Part shown: positions 1 to 10,965 of the stretch, piece after piece | How positions within the stretch are numbered: the stretch's first letter is position 1 | Layout of the letters: each line of letters opens with the position of its first letter | NCBI GenBank assembly: GCA_000310025.1 | Contig: FN649728.1 | Coordinates: 4,423,976 to 4,487,975 of the forward strand | From: Ectocarpus siliculosus | Lineage: Eukaryota; Sar; Phaeophyceae; Ectocarpales; Ectocarpaceae | Direction: 5' to 3' | Length of the DNA stretch: 64,000 nt | The notes under the pieces: generated by a model | The model's database searches: none | The model's input: the letters and a program-made list of their open reading frames with translations, nothing else | What the model was told of the DNA's origin: nothing | Program-made: the position numbers and the translations under genes

Positions 1-353
1 CCCGCGGATATCCTGCGTGCATGAGCCTACTGCTGTTCGGGCCGAAAAACAAGCATCCCTCCCGTGGTAGTACATACTCCACATTTTATGTTTTTTTGTT
101 GTACGTTTGCTGTATACCATATGCGTGACAGGCGACCGCTCTTGCTAACAGGAACACGACTCCACCCCCCTCCCCCCCCCGTTGTAGAGATACTCGAGCT
201 TCCTTGTTCCAGTCCCCAGAAGCATCGTTATCTCATGGCGCCCTGTAGTTGTCCACCCCGCCCTCGTCGCAAGGCGAACGGACTCTCAACGTTCCATCCG
301 AGTCTTGCGTTTGTGATCATGATCCCTCCCCTTGCATTCCCCCGCGGCCGCAG

Positions 354-1032
354 GCGTACTGGATAGAGCTAAGGAACGCTCCGGCCATGACCATGTTCTG
401 GTCGCACATCCTCTGGCACATCACGACGGCCTGCTGGTGCTACTTCTGGGACCTGGACATCGTGTGGGGGGCAACGGCGAAGGAGAGCACGCGCTCAACC
501 TTCTGGGTGGAGTTCAAGGAGACCCTCGAGCGGTACCGGGGGATGTACATCTGCCTGACCCTGCTGTTCGGTGAGGAGGCGCTTGGCACGCGTGCTTGGG
601 TCCTCCCTTTCGCAATCACTTCGTCGGGGAAGAGGGCCTCCCGGTCGTTCCCACCCTGCGGTACCGCACACGACTACTACTTAGATGCCTGTGCGAAAGT
701 ATCGGTATATATTTTTGCCGCGTGGACCGAATCATCTGCTCGTTCACGGAAGAACCATCCCCAATCCCCTCCCACCACACCACTGGCGGCACCCCATGTT
801 TTTCGAAACCCGTTTGGGCGACGTTGTCCGCGCTGGTGCCCTCTCATGTTGTTGTGTTTTTTTGTTGTCGTGTGCCGGCGATATCACACCAGGTGTGTAC
901 GTATTCGGGATGATCTGGACGGGCCAGGAGTGGACGGACCAACGCCTGTCGTTCCCCCTCTCGTTCTACGTCGCGACCCACTTCCTGGGACCCTTCCTGC
1001 TTAACCCCGTGCTCACCCGCGGGTACTACTAG
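354..1032 (+). CDS. C-terminal part of a family-2 glycosyltransferase-like membrane protein (two exons, 5' end outside window)
   Basis: Exons 354-570 and 893-1032 join in phase 1 across a 322-base intron (acceptor ccgcag before 354, donor gtgagg at 571, acceptor caccag before 893) and end at TAG 1030-1032. The joined peptide of about 118 residues has several hydrophobic segments, the motif WGATAKE, then E-F-K-E-T-L-E-R-Y-R, and near the end ATHFLGPFLLNPVL. From family knowledge, this order (membrane helix, W-G-A-T-x-K-E, amphipathic stretch, further helices, H-F-L-x-P-x-L-L-N-P) resembles the C-terminus of fungal-type GT2 polysaccharide synthases, which extend a sugar polymer at a membrane. 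The catalytic domain would lie upstream of the window, so activity and substrate cannot be judged. The family call is from memory of the motif, not a search. Confidence 0.5.
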
Positions 1033-1321
1033 TTCTTCTTTACAAAGTGACACCCATGCGGTGGTTCGGGTTCGGTACTCAGCACACACACACAAACGTT
1101 TTACAGCGCCGGCGTTGTTGCGCCACTGAAGCCTCTTGAGCTGCTGCAGCTGTTTCAAGGCTAGTTCGCGTGAGTCGCGTCGCGAAGAGTTGTCGCGCCC
1201 TCATGTCGACGATTTTTTAAGACCCCCGGGAGGTGAGTTGTCATTTGTTAGGAGCCGAGAAAGACTAGTCCGGTCTGTATTGGTTTGATTAGTACGAGGC
1301 ACGGCCGCGCCGCCGATCAAA

Positions 1322-1464
1322 AGGGGTGGAGCTACTGCGCAATGCTAGATATCAAGCCTGAAAATCTAGTCTTAATGGTTTGATTCCGGCTTCTATTTGT
1401 AGGAGGCACTCGGCAGCGACGCCGATGTATCGATAGGGGTGGAGCTGCTGCGCAATGCTAGATA
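1322..1464 (+). repeat. 30-base direct repeat, two copies 113 bases apart
   Basis: Copies at 1322-1351 and 1435-1464 begin with aggggtggagct and end with aatgctagata; they differ at one position. The sequence between them is not repeated. No coding potential or known element is recognised. Confidence 0.7.
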
Positions 1465-4400
1465 CCTCGCCTGTGTGCGATCTCCGGAGAAGATCACGGG
1501 CGTGGGGAACGCGCCGAGGGTTGACTGTGATACGGGGGAGAGACGCTGCTGGTGCTCACGGCGACTCGTTTTTTTCGAAGCTTGATGAGGGGAGCATTGC
1601 AGGGGCTTTCGGCAGCTTAAGATAGCTCTCGGAAATGAAGGGCAAGAGAAAAGCGTCGGAAGGCTTCGCCTCTCTTCGGGTTTCAGTTGAAGAAAAGCGC
1701 GGTAGGTTGTTCGGCCGGGCTTAGAGGACAGGCGGAAACCCGAAGACTCCGCTCGCCGACAGATCGGTTGCAGACGGTCCTGGCTCTCAAGTCATCTCGT
1801 TTTATTTTGGCGTGGACTTCATTACGAAGGCGCAAGGAGTAGCTGGGGTTATATGGGGTGAGCGCTTTCGTCTCGAAAAATGGCCGCCCAAAGGTGATGT
1901 GTGTTATGCGTGTGGTTTTCTTTTTTTTTTGTGTGTGTGTGCGTGTGTTTTTTTTTGCGTTAAATGGTCACGGGGTTTATGTGAGTCTTGTGTGTTTTGT
2001 CTGTGTGTTGCGAACGGGGGTTGGAAGGAGGCTATCCGTGTTGGCGTAGTCCGGTGCGGTTTCCGCAAGCTTGATGAGTGCGGTGCGTGTTTTTGCCGCA
2101 GGTAGTCGTCGGGTTGAGTATAGTAGCAGTGAAGAGCAGGTATGCGAGTGGGAGATGCGGCATATCCCTCGCACTCGCAACTGCTGTAGTGGCGTTTTGC
2201 ACTTTTTTTTTTTTTTGTATTTTCGGGAATTTTTCTTCGTTCTGGTGTGTGACGAACCGCCGCGCTGCGATGATGACCATAATTCGTGCTCGGTCGATCG
2301 GACGGGAGGGTGTTTTGTTGGTGTCGCCAGATGAAACAACGAGCGATTGATTGCCCCGAGGGATAGGGCGGACGTGATGACGCTTTCTTGCCCCAAAAAC
2401 CGCATGCGACTTCCAAGCCGGCGGCCATACATGGCGCATCTTCGCCGTCTTCGAAAAGTGTTGTTGACATGGTACGTGTTCCGTTATAGCGTGTGTTACA
2501 AATGTGTTCGTCTTAGCAGCGTGGTACGTTCTGACTGGGAGAAGGAAGGTCTGTGTGGTGTTTCATTGTGTGTGTTGTCCGCAATTAATTGTTCTGCTCT
2601 CTTGTACATGCGTGCGTCTTTTCTAATGTGTGTGTTTATACCCGTGCGGTGCTGTGAGAGTGGCTTTGAGCGTGAACATTCTGGGTTTGCGCTTTAGAAA
2701 GCGCAAGCTTAAGCTTCCCAAACGGCTTGGGGTCTCCGCCAAACACTGCTGCACTGCTGTGCCAATAGGATATTATGGGCCAAAAACGTCACTGGTTTTT
2801 CGGATGTTGCGGTAGGATGTAGACTATTGATAAAATGATGATGTGCTCAAGGCCTTTGTGTGTCTTTCGTCGTGAGCGTGGCCAGCAGTTTCTCCGTCAT
2901 CATTCTAAGCCTTGCTCTTTGATTGCCCCCAACGTGGCGCAAGAACGTGGCAAGTCACCCCGCCAGCATGTTGGGATTGCTTGGTTGTTACAGGTAGGCT
3001 GCTGCAACGAGGGCGCGTACTGAGCGTGCTGTTGGACTGCCAACGCTGCGATAACGTACAGCTAAATACGCACAGCATTCTTTTGTCGGTACCGGTGTAT
3101 GGGTTGGGCGCATACCCTGTATGTTTCTCCCATCTTCTCCGGTTGCTTCTACAAGCGGTCGTGTAGCGCTAGGCACTATTGCTGTTGGCTAAAACCTTCA
3201 ATTTCAATCTTGTTTGTTACTCATGTGCACGTAAGTAAGCGATTTTTTCCAATTCAACACTACTGTTGGTGCCGGGGTTAGGTTGCCCAACACGTGGAGA
3301 TGGGAGATGTGCTTTGGCGATCGATCTGGCGTGTGGCTTCACGGAAGGGGCAGAACATACATGCATATTCGGCGGCCAAGAAGCAGCAGTTGTTGGTCTC
3401 GAGAGGCTCCGCGGCGTCTTCCTGTATGCTACGTACTGCAGGTTTGCAGAGTGGTGGTGGTCTCTGCTGCTGTAGGACCTGTGTGCTTGGTTGCTTGGTC
3501 ATCCGTGTTGTGGCCATGCTGCTGCTGAAGCCGTGTGGATGTTGCAACAAACTCGACCGCTCCGGGGGAAGCAGCCCGGGCGACCAATGGAAAATCATTG
3601 GTACAGATAGTGCCCCGTACTTGAGAACTGGCAGTTAAGGGGTGGCAGACAACGAATTTCGATTTTGAAAACAAACGCAAGACCAGAAAATGCACAACAG
3701 ACAGATCAGTGAGGCCTCGCGAAAAACAGATATCGTTGATTCTCGCACAGGGCGGCGGTAGGGGCTGCTCAAAAGCACTTACATTACCATGTTCAACATC
3801 ACTTGTGAGCCCGGTTAAGAACCTACACTACCCAGTGGCCATTTAAGCCCACGAGATGAACCAAGGACCCCCATGCCTCGGTCAAGACCGGAGGAAACTC
3901 GAGCTTTTTTACAGGAGTGAGGGCTATGAACAATTAGTAGGAAACAGAAATACAAACACAGAAAGACTACCCATTCGAGATAAGACCACAGTCGAACGGG
4001 ATGTGTTGAAGTCTTCACATTGAATGGAGGGAAGCCGGCTGAGTACTGGTCTTATTTGGAGTCTATATACTGAATTTTTTTCGATCAGTGATGCCAGCAG
4101 GTGTTAACCACAAAATCACTGTACAGGTACAAATACCTCAAGACATCTCCCCCGTATTGTTCTCTACCTATGGGGTCAACGACAAAAATATCGGGGAGAA
4201 ACCCTCCGTTGTGTCGTGTGTTGTAATATTCTGCCTTCACAGGAGTACGTCGCTTGTCTCTTTTCAACTTGCTGGACAAATAGTTGTGCGCGGGGTGCGT
4301 TGTTTGCTGTGTGGCAGCTTTTCGAGGACGATGGGCAACGTGCGTGTATCTTGTGCGCGCGCAAGGGTTGCGTGTTGTCTATACCGGCGGTGTGAGGCTG

Positions 4401-4760
4401 AGAAGGTCGCGGCTCTCTTGGGAGTTGAAGAGCACATGAGCGTATGAGCATCGAGCACTCGCGCACTCCGCACTTTTTATTATGCCCACACCCCCTTACC
4501 ACGCACAGAAAATTCGGCGTTCTTGCGAAATTTCTGAAATGTAAGAAAAATAGCGAACGACGCCTGCTGATTGGATGGTGCAGACAGTTCTGTCGTTGAT
4601 TTCTATTGACTTGCGGACCCCTCGGGGCCAGTTTATTTGAGTGTACCTTTTTAGGGTAAGTTAACCTGTGACCACGGGAATCGACCGCGTCGAGTGTTGG
4701 ATCAGTACGGACATACGAAGGTACTGGGTAGAGAGAGATCGGAACGGTTTTTAATGTGAA

Positions 4761-4761
4761 G

Positions 4762-4797
<36 letters not shown>
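4761..4797 (+). repeat. (CAA)n microsatellite
   Basis: About twelve uninterrupted CAA units just upstream of the 4849-4913 hairpin. No gene is recognised around it. Confidence 0.9.
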
Positions 4798-4848
4798 GTT
4801 CCATCCCTGGTTGCAAGTGCAAAGCTGCCTTCCCACTTGAGCCGTCTC

Positions 4849-4913
4849 TTGTCTATAATCCCCATCAAATGTCCCCTCGTTACCAGGGGACATTTGATAG
4901 GGATTATGGACAG
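4849..4913. repeat. Near-perfect 29-base inverted repeat (hairpin)
   Basis: Left arm 4849-4877 and right arm 4885-4913 pair with about three mismatches across a 7-base loop. The arm core is catcaaatgtcccct against aggggacatttgat. It could be a small foldback element or the stem of a structured RNA. No T-run follows it, and the surrounding frames are not convincing. Confidence 0.75.
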
Positions 4914-6219
4914 CAACTGGCGGGAGCGTGGTAAAGGGGGCACGAAAAGGAGGTTTTCAAGATATTTCTCTAGAGGGAAAGCGAGACCTTCTAACTCAAG
5001 CCCTAGGTTGCTCGGTGCCTTCTTTCAACGGTGGGCTAGGTACTTCTTCTGCGCTTGCCCCTAGTAGCGCTTTCCACCCAAGGGTAGACAGACGCGGCGC
5101 AACTTCGCTGTTGAACCCGCGGCGCAATCGCCCCGCAATTCGACCTGTTCTTTACTCTTTACCCTCATACTCCTCCACTCTCTACAAAGCGTTCATACTA
5201 GACTAGAGTCGTCCCTGTGTGTACCCCGGCACCCCCCTGGTCGAGTAGTGCAAAGGAGGAGACAATCATGCCATTCTTCGCGAGGTAAAGCAGGTGAAGA
5301 AGATGGGGACAAAAAGTGTCCCCAAAAGGCGATCCAGCTCCGCACTCAGCACCCACAGCGGGGGATTTGGTGCCGGTTCGGAATACAAGTGAGGGAGGTT
5401 ACGCCGCTCGTGACATCCGGCGTCCGTCTCGCGCCCTCTCAAGTGATTGCGTTGATGCGAACGGGAGAGATGCATCCACACAAGCACACATACGCATATA
5501 TATGTTCTGGGAGAGCCAGGGCGGGTGAGAGACAGACCGCGACAAGCTACAAGGTAGGTTGCTCTGCATCTTGACCATACCTTCCACGTACGTACACGTT
5601 GTTAGAGTATCGGGTACTCGAACTGGGAAAGCACTGCAAAGCGGAGAGGGGGGCCACAAATACAAGAGCACCTGGAAGTCGGGCGCAGGCTGAATCAGGT
5701 ACTTCGGATCCCTACGTATATCCCTTCACAATATGTACCGTGGGAGGTCCGAAAAAGTTAACGTGAGTTATGCGTACGTCATCATCTCTTCACAAAAGGT
5801 GCGGCCACAGCGTCTATCGGCTGTACAGCAGTAGTCTACCGTACAGCATCGACATAGCTGGATGGCGGAGAGGTCTGATCCCATGTTTCGCATTTCGGCA
5901 CAATTATCGACTGCATTTGCAGCACCACAGCAGTGACATGAGCACCTTCTTCTAACGTTGTGGCCTTGACACACAACAACGGGCTCACTCCCACCCCAAC
6001 ACAGGAGGCTTCGAATCTTCGTTTAGGGATTTTCAGCAGGGCAAACTGGAGGCATTCCCAAGGCGGCTACGCAATAGACTAATTGCACTACACATAGACA
6101 GGTCGGTAACTCCACTACCGTATTTTGTCTGTAGCCCTATCGTCTTTCTGGCCCCCGTGCCTTCCCACGGAGGCTGCCGTGCCCACCCACGGTGGTATGA
6201 GTAGATCTGGGGACTTGAG

Positions 6220-7185
6220 ACTACCGTATATGACACAAGAAACACACCCCGGTGATAACATTTTGGAGTTTGAAAATATTATCACCGGGTGTGGTATCCT
6301 GTGGGGGGTGTGTTATCTTGTGTACCCCGGGTGATAAAGTGCAGCTCGCAGGGGGCCCTAAGGGTGTGTGATAAAACAGGGGGTGTGATAGCGCGTCCGA
6401 ACAGCCACAGCGTGTGTTTGGGGGTGTGATAAATGAGGGTGTGTGATAAAAGGGGGTGTGATAGCGCGTCCGAACAGCCACAGCGTGTGTTCGGGGGTGT
6501 GATAAAAGGGGGTGTGATAGCACGTCCGAACAGCCACAGCGTGTGCTTTGGGGTGTGATAAATGAGGGGGTGCGATCAAAGGGGGTGTGATAGCCATGCC
6601 TGCACATACACGTGCAGTGTAGGGACCTACCTAAAGGGGCGTGGAAAAACAAAGGGGCTCAACCGAGGTGACGAAACTCCTGAGCACATGACCTCGGCGA
6701 TAACTCAACCCTCTCATCGCCAAGAAAAGTTTGAAACAAAATACGGGCTTGAATCGAGCAAGAAAAAAATTAAAAATCGAAGGTACCTCGACCATACGAT
6801 GATTGGCGGTGGCCACAGACTGCGTGCGCCATCCTTCCTGCCCCCCTCACAAAAACGTTTACTTGGTACTTACGGCTGCATTCTGCTCTGCCTGCACGTT
6901 CATGTTGTTGGGGGTCTCCATGCGGGGTGTTTCCCCGCACACTGCTGACGTGGTTGTGTGTGTGATTGCCCAGGGCAGCTGCTGTCACCCCGGTGATAAA
7001 GAAGGAGGGGCCCCGTGACTATATGCGGCGTAACTAAAAATATCACCGGGGTGCGTTATCTTATGTACCCTAGGTGATAAATCGATGGTTTGTCAGAAGC
7101 GCCCAAAACTATCACCGGGGTGTCTTATTCTGTGGGGTGTGTGCTTTCTTATGTAGGTGTGTTATCTTGTGTCATATACGGTAGT
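6220..7185. mobile_element. Candidate non-autonomous DNA transposon with 20-base terminal inverted repeats
   Basis: actaccgtatatgacacaag at 6220-6239 is exactly repeated in inverted orientation at 7166-7185, and similarity continues inward (aaacacacc against ataacacacc). The 966-base interior has no transposase frame. It carries many copies of a ccccggtgataa / ttatcaccgggg motif that can form nested hairpins (6247-6335, 6990-7130) and a minisatellite. I see no clear target-site duplication, so the exact ends rest on the inverted repeats alone. A palindromic satellite block is the alternative reading. Confidence 0.6.
6361..6600 (+). repeat. Minisatellite of about 62-base units inside the inverted-repeat element
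   Basis: About three degenerate copies carry the shared core gcgtccgaacagccacagcg, spaced by gggggtgtgataaa segments. It lies wholly inside the candidate transposon. Confidence 0.8.
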
Positions 7186-9204
7186 ACTACCGATGCAGAT
7201 GACATGAACCTTGATCACACACCCGTGCTCCTTCCAGCATAACAAAAAAGCACTTGTATTTATACAGTGAACACATGTGCGTGCACACTTTCGAGGGGCC
7301 CCGCACTTGGACCCCCAATAGCATACCCCCCACACACATATATATACACTCTCCAGATCGGAACTTGTACCCAAAGTACCCCAGACAAATGTATTCCTCG
7401 CTTCTGTCCCAATGAGGTACGAAAGAAAGTTCACGCGCCAGTCGTTCTTGTACCACCAGCAGGAGCAGCAGCAGGAGGAGGTGCTACGGGGTATGTACTC
7501 GTTGACGTGTTTGCGCAAGACGCAAAATTTGCTCCTGTTGATGCTGGTCAATTTTACAAAAATATGAAGTCTTTCCACCGTCCGCAGGTAGAATCAACAT
7601 TGCGGACGGACGCGGACACGCACATCGGCAGGAAGCATCGAATGTTGTGCTTTTTATCGTATCGAGCACGACGAGCACATCGCCCGGCACAAAACATCAA
7701 CCAGCACAGCGTAGATATAGCGGGACAGATAGGTGCGGCCGGCCCACATCAAAACCCGCCACAGACAATGATATTAAGCCTGCCGAACTTCCCCGACACG
7801 GAGTGAACAGTCTTACCATAATGATAATGCAACCACGCAAGTTGCGTGCCATATGCATTTGTGGCAAGCAAGACGCAACAAATGCAGGCCGGCAGCAGAG
7901 GCGCAGTAAGCAAAACCTGAACCGTTCCGTGCAACCGCTCCCTGCGAGAACGCACAGAAGTGCCCTCAAGCCCTTAGAGGTCTCTCTCGATCTGCTTGTC
8001 CAAGGGCACGACCGTCAGTTCCCGGCTGTGTGACGGTCGGCATGTATGCCTATGTGCATGTACTGCTGTGTGTGATATGGGTCGTGTGTGTGCAGCAAGC
8101 TGCATAATCTCCGCTCTGTCGATCTCTCAGCGAGCAGCTGGTGGTATGCTTGGACCCACGCAACAACACAACCCGCTATCGATGTAGAAGCACATGGCGC
8201 ATAACTGCATACCCACGGTGCAGGTCGTATAGGCTCGGCTTCTGCTGTTTTCGATAGCTGGCCCGGATGTATGTGCGGATGTGCGGGGATACAGATGCTC
8301 AGGGTATCCGTTCGAGGTGGTCGTTGTCTGTTCGCAGCCCTTGCAAATGATGCTTTCAAATGTTTCTAAATGGCAAAATCTCGCGGCATATTTGGGCTGA
8401 ACTCACTTCGCAGGAACTTTGAATACCCCGAACTGGTCGTTACGAGCCAAATTTGTTCTGCGCAAACACGTCATTATCGGCTTTTTGGAAATTGCGTAAC
8501 TAACTCTGGACTACAGTAATTACCCGGTAGTTTGTACCTCCAAGTAGAGTGCTGCACTGTTCTCGATTTCTTTAGGTATGGCCACTTCCCAGCACTGCGA
8601 AGCGGCACGTGTCGACGCCATGTCGACCGCAAGCGGGTCTAGAGAGCGGGGATGACAGCCGTATGAGGGCTCAAGTCGCGCAAGTGAAAGGCAATTCGGC
8701 AGCATGTCCCTCACATCCGCAAGTTGCCTAATTTTCTATCTGCATTTTGTGTCTCACATATTTTCGGGCCGCCTCCGACCGGCAAAACACCGACATTCTG
8801 TACGTTTTCCTGAACACCAGAAAAGTGATTCATTGTGAGCCAGACCCCCAGAAGGTGACCATCGATTTGTAGGACCATTTTTACAATTTTTTCCGCCCTC
8901 ATTTCTCAGATTGATTGGTCGGAGTACCTGGCGAGAGCCTTAGGGGTTTGACTCACTGCGCATGTTTGTCAACTTTGGCATACAGTAATTCTTCTTGCAT
9001 TATTGTGCAGGCCAAATAATAGCAATCACTACAAAAGGGAATCGCCACTGTGCGCGGGCGTCCAACCTCGGTGAGCCACGCTACGACGGTAACATTCGCC
9101 GTGCACCGCTGTACGGTACGATATACAGTGGTGGCCCAATCTTGCTTGCGCGCAGATGACTGCATGGATGTGCGTTCCACTTCTTCTTCTTTCGCCGTTC
9201 AGGG
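7186..9204. other. No gene recognised
   Basis: Short frames only, on both strands, with no signal peptide, cysteine pattern or splice-supported exon. It is the intergenic space upstream of gene A. Confidence 0.5.
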
Positions 9205-10965
9205 ATGTCAAGCACGGTGCCCCCGATCTCAGCCAAGCAGCCCACTACCGAATCCGCCCCTGCTATCTGGAGACTTCGGTTCTCCCTTCTTGCAATATGT
9301 GGACTTCTCGCGAGTGCGGTGCCATTCGCGAAAGGGGCAGAGGAGTGCGCCGCCGCAACGAACGGGTGCAAGGCAGACGCTGACTGCTTGGAGTGTTTGA
9401 CCATTGAGGCGCTGCCGACAGCCTGCGCCCCTATCGCAACGACCTGTGCAGAGTGGTGGGTGATGACCTGCTGCATGTACGGGAACTCGGACGCTTGCCA
9501 GGAGAATGAGCTTCTTCTCAACCATCTTCGTGAGTGCCTTGGGTCTGGGCTATAATTGGGTGTGAGAGCTATATCTATGCCGATGAAGGCGGTCGACTAC
9601 ATCGCATTGACGATTGCGTATGCCTAGGTTTATCTTTTCAATGAGGCACACATGCTCACGGCATATTCTCTTGCTTCTCGTTACGTCTTCCACGTTCCAT
9701 GCCGTTTGGTGACATGTGTGCAACACACATCCGTGTTTGCGTCATCGTGCTTCCACAACGTCATGCTGCGCAACGCACCGTGGTGAGTCACAGAGTGCCT
9801 GGCGGAAGGGAACGACTGCGCTATCGACGCAGTGTGCCCGACACTTGTCAGCGACGGGGACGAAATCAACAACGATGTCGACGGCGCTGCCGATTCCTCG
9901 ATCGAGTTGCCGTGGGCTATTGGACCCGAGGACGGCCTAGTGTGCACGGACGAGCTGGCGGCCTGCATGAACGAATCGGAGTGCTCCGGATGCATTCCGG
10001 CGGTGCTACCCGAGGGGTGCTCTGCTGGCAGTGATGCAGGCATCACCTGCGATTAGTTATCGGAGCTGTTTTGCTGCGCATTCGGCACCTCGGATATCTG
10101 CGTGGCCAACGGTCTACTTGTCACGTACACGGGTGCGCGCCCATACGTTCTCAATTTGTTTTTGACTTGGGGGGCTGGTTGCCAATGAGCTGAAGTCTAC
10201 GCATGTGTGACAACGTTTTTATTGCTTGAACAAACTCACATATTGAATTTCAGGGTACTATGGGCTGCACAGGATGGCCACTTTGTCTCTCTGATCCACA
10301 CGTAACTTGTCAAGTTCGGACGTGTGATCGCTTGTTTGGAGCTTTGGCGAGAAGTGTGAACAGTCAACACCAAACAGCACGTTTCATATGACAAGTACCT
10401 CCAGTTCGAATCATAAACCACGTTTCCGCGCCTCCTCAGTGCCGTTTTTCTGTTATTTTGGTACGAGTTATGTACCGTTGATGGTCTTTCGGAGTTGGAC
10501 CTGACATATCAACGGGCTTGCTCCTTGAGTTCTCTCTCCCCCGCTCCCTCCCCCCACCCCCCCCCCCCCCCCCNNNNNNNNNNNNNNNNNNNNNNNNNNN
10601 NNNNNNNNNNNNNNNNNNNNNNNNNNNNNNNNNNNNNNNNNNNNNNNNNNNNNNNNNNNNNNNNNNNNNNNNNCCCCCCCCCCCCCCCCCCCCCCCCCTC
10701 TCTCTATTTGTCTCTCTCTCGCTGTTTCTCACGCCTTGTGCCATAATCAGACTGTTTGGCAAACCAAGCCGGCTGCGTCATGGATGGACATTGCCTGTTG
10801 AACGAACAGGTCGACAGTGCTCCAGTTGTCCCCACCGAGAGCGGTAGCGATCAGGACGGCAATGCTCTGGACGTCGACTTAGCTCGTTCGTCCGGGGCGG
10901 TTCTCATGAGCTCGTGCGTATTTGCATCTCCTATTGCGGCCGTGGTAGGTATCTCTCTGCTGTGA
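9205..10965 (+). pseudogene. Gene A: secreted cysteine-rich protein with two 12-cysteine units; in-frame TAG in exon 2
   Basis: Three exons join in phase 1: 9205-9529 (donor gtgagt), 9794-10132 (donor gtgcgc) and 10751-10965 (TGA). The joined frame is 293 codons. Exon 1 gives a signal anchor (RFSLLAICGLLASAVPFAKG at about residues 24-43) and nine cysteines of unit 1, including MTCCMYG. Exon 2 opens QCLAEGNDCAIDAVC, completing unit 1, then an acidic linker, then nine cysteines of unit 2. Exon 3 gives DCLANQAGC and a third cysteine, then an acidic/Ser stalk and a hydrophobic end (ASPIAAVVGISLL). TAG at 10054-10056 interrupts unit 2 between its sixth cysteine and the Cys-Cys pair, yet the frame stays open on both sides. 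Either this is a recent null allele or there is a sequence error. The second intron contains the 10574-10673 gap. The ligand is unknown. Confidence 0.7.
10574..10673. other. Assembly gap (100 N)
   Basis: Exactly 100 N flanked on both sides by poly-C. It lies in the second intron of gene A, so an unseen exon inside it cannot be excluded. The phase match across it suggests none is needed. Confidence 0.98.

Larger units (their letters stand above)
1033..6219. other. Long stretch without a convincing gene
   Basis: Both strands hold only short frames without domain features or matched splice sites. Contents: a 30-base direct repeat (1322-1351 and 1435-1464), T- and TG-rich low-complexity sequence around 1920-2220, a CAA microsatellite at about 4761-4797 and a 29-base inverted repeat at 4849-4913. 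The first few hundred bases may include the 3' untranslated region of the glycosyltransferase-like gene. Confidence 0.6.

Noticed and set aside
4756-5064. 102-codon frame starting with poly-Thr
   Set aside because: It begins in the CAA microsatellite and runs through the hairpin; no conserved feature follows.
6361-6600. CRISPR-like array
   Set aside because: Units are contiguous degenerate minisatellite repeats without unique spacers, in a eukaryotic context.
6221-6652. 143-codon minus-strand frame with repeated HTPF segments
   Set aside because: It is a translation of the minisatellite inside the inverted-repeat element.
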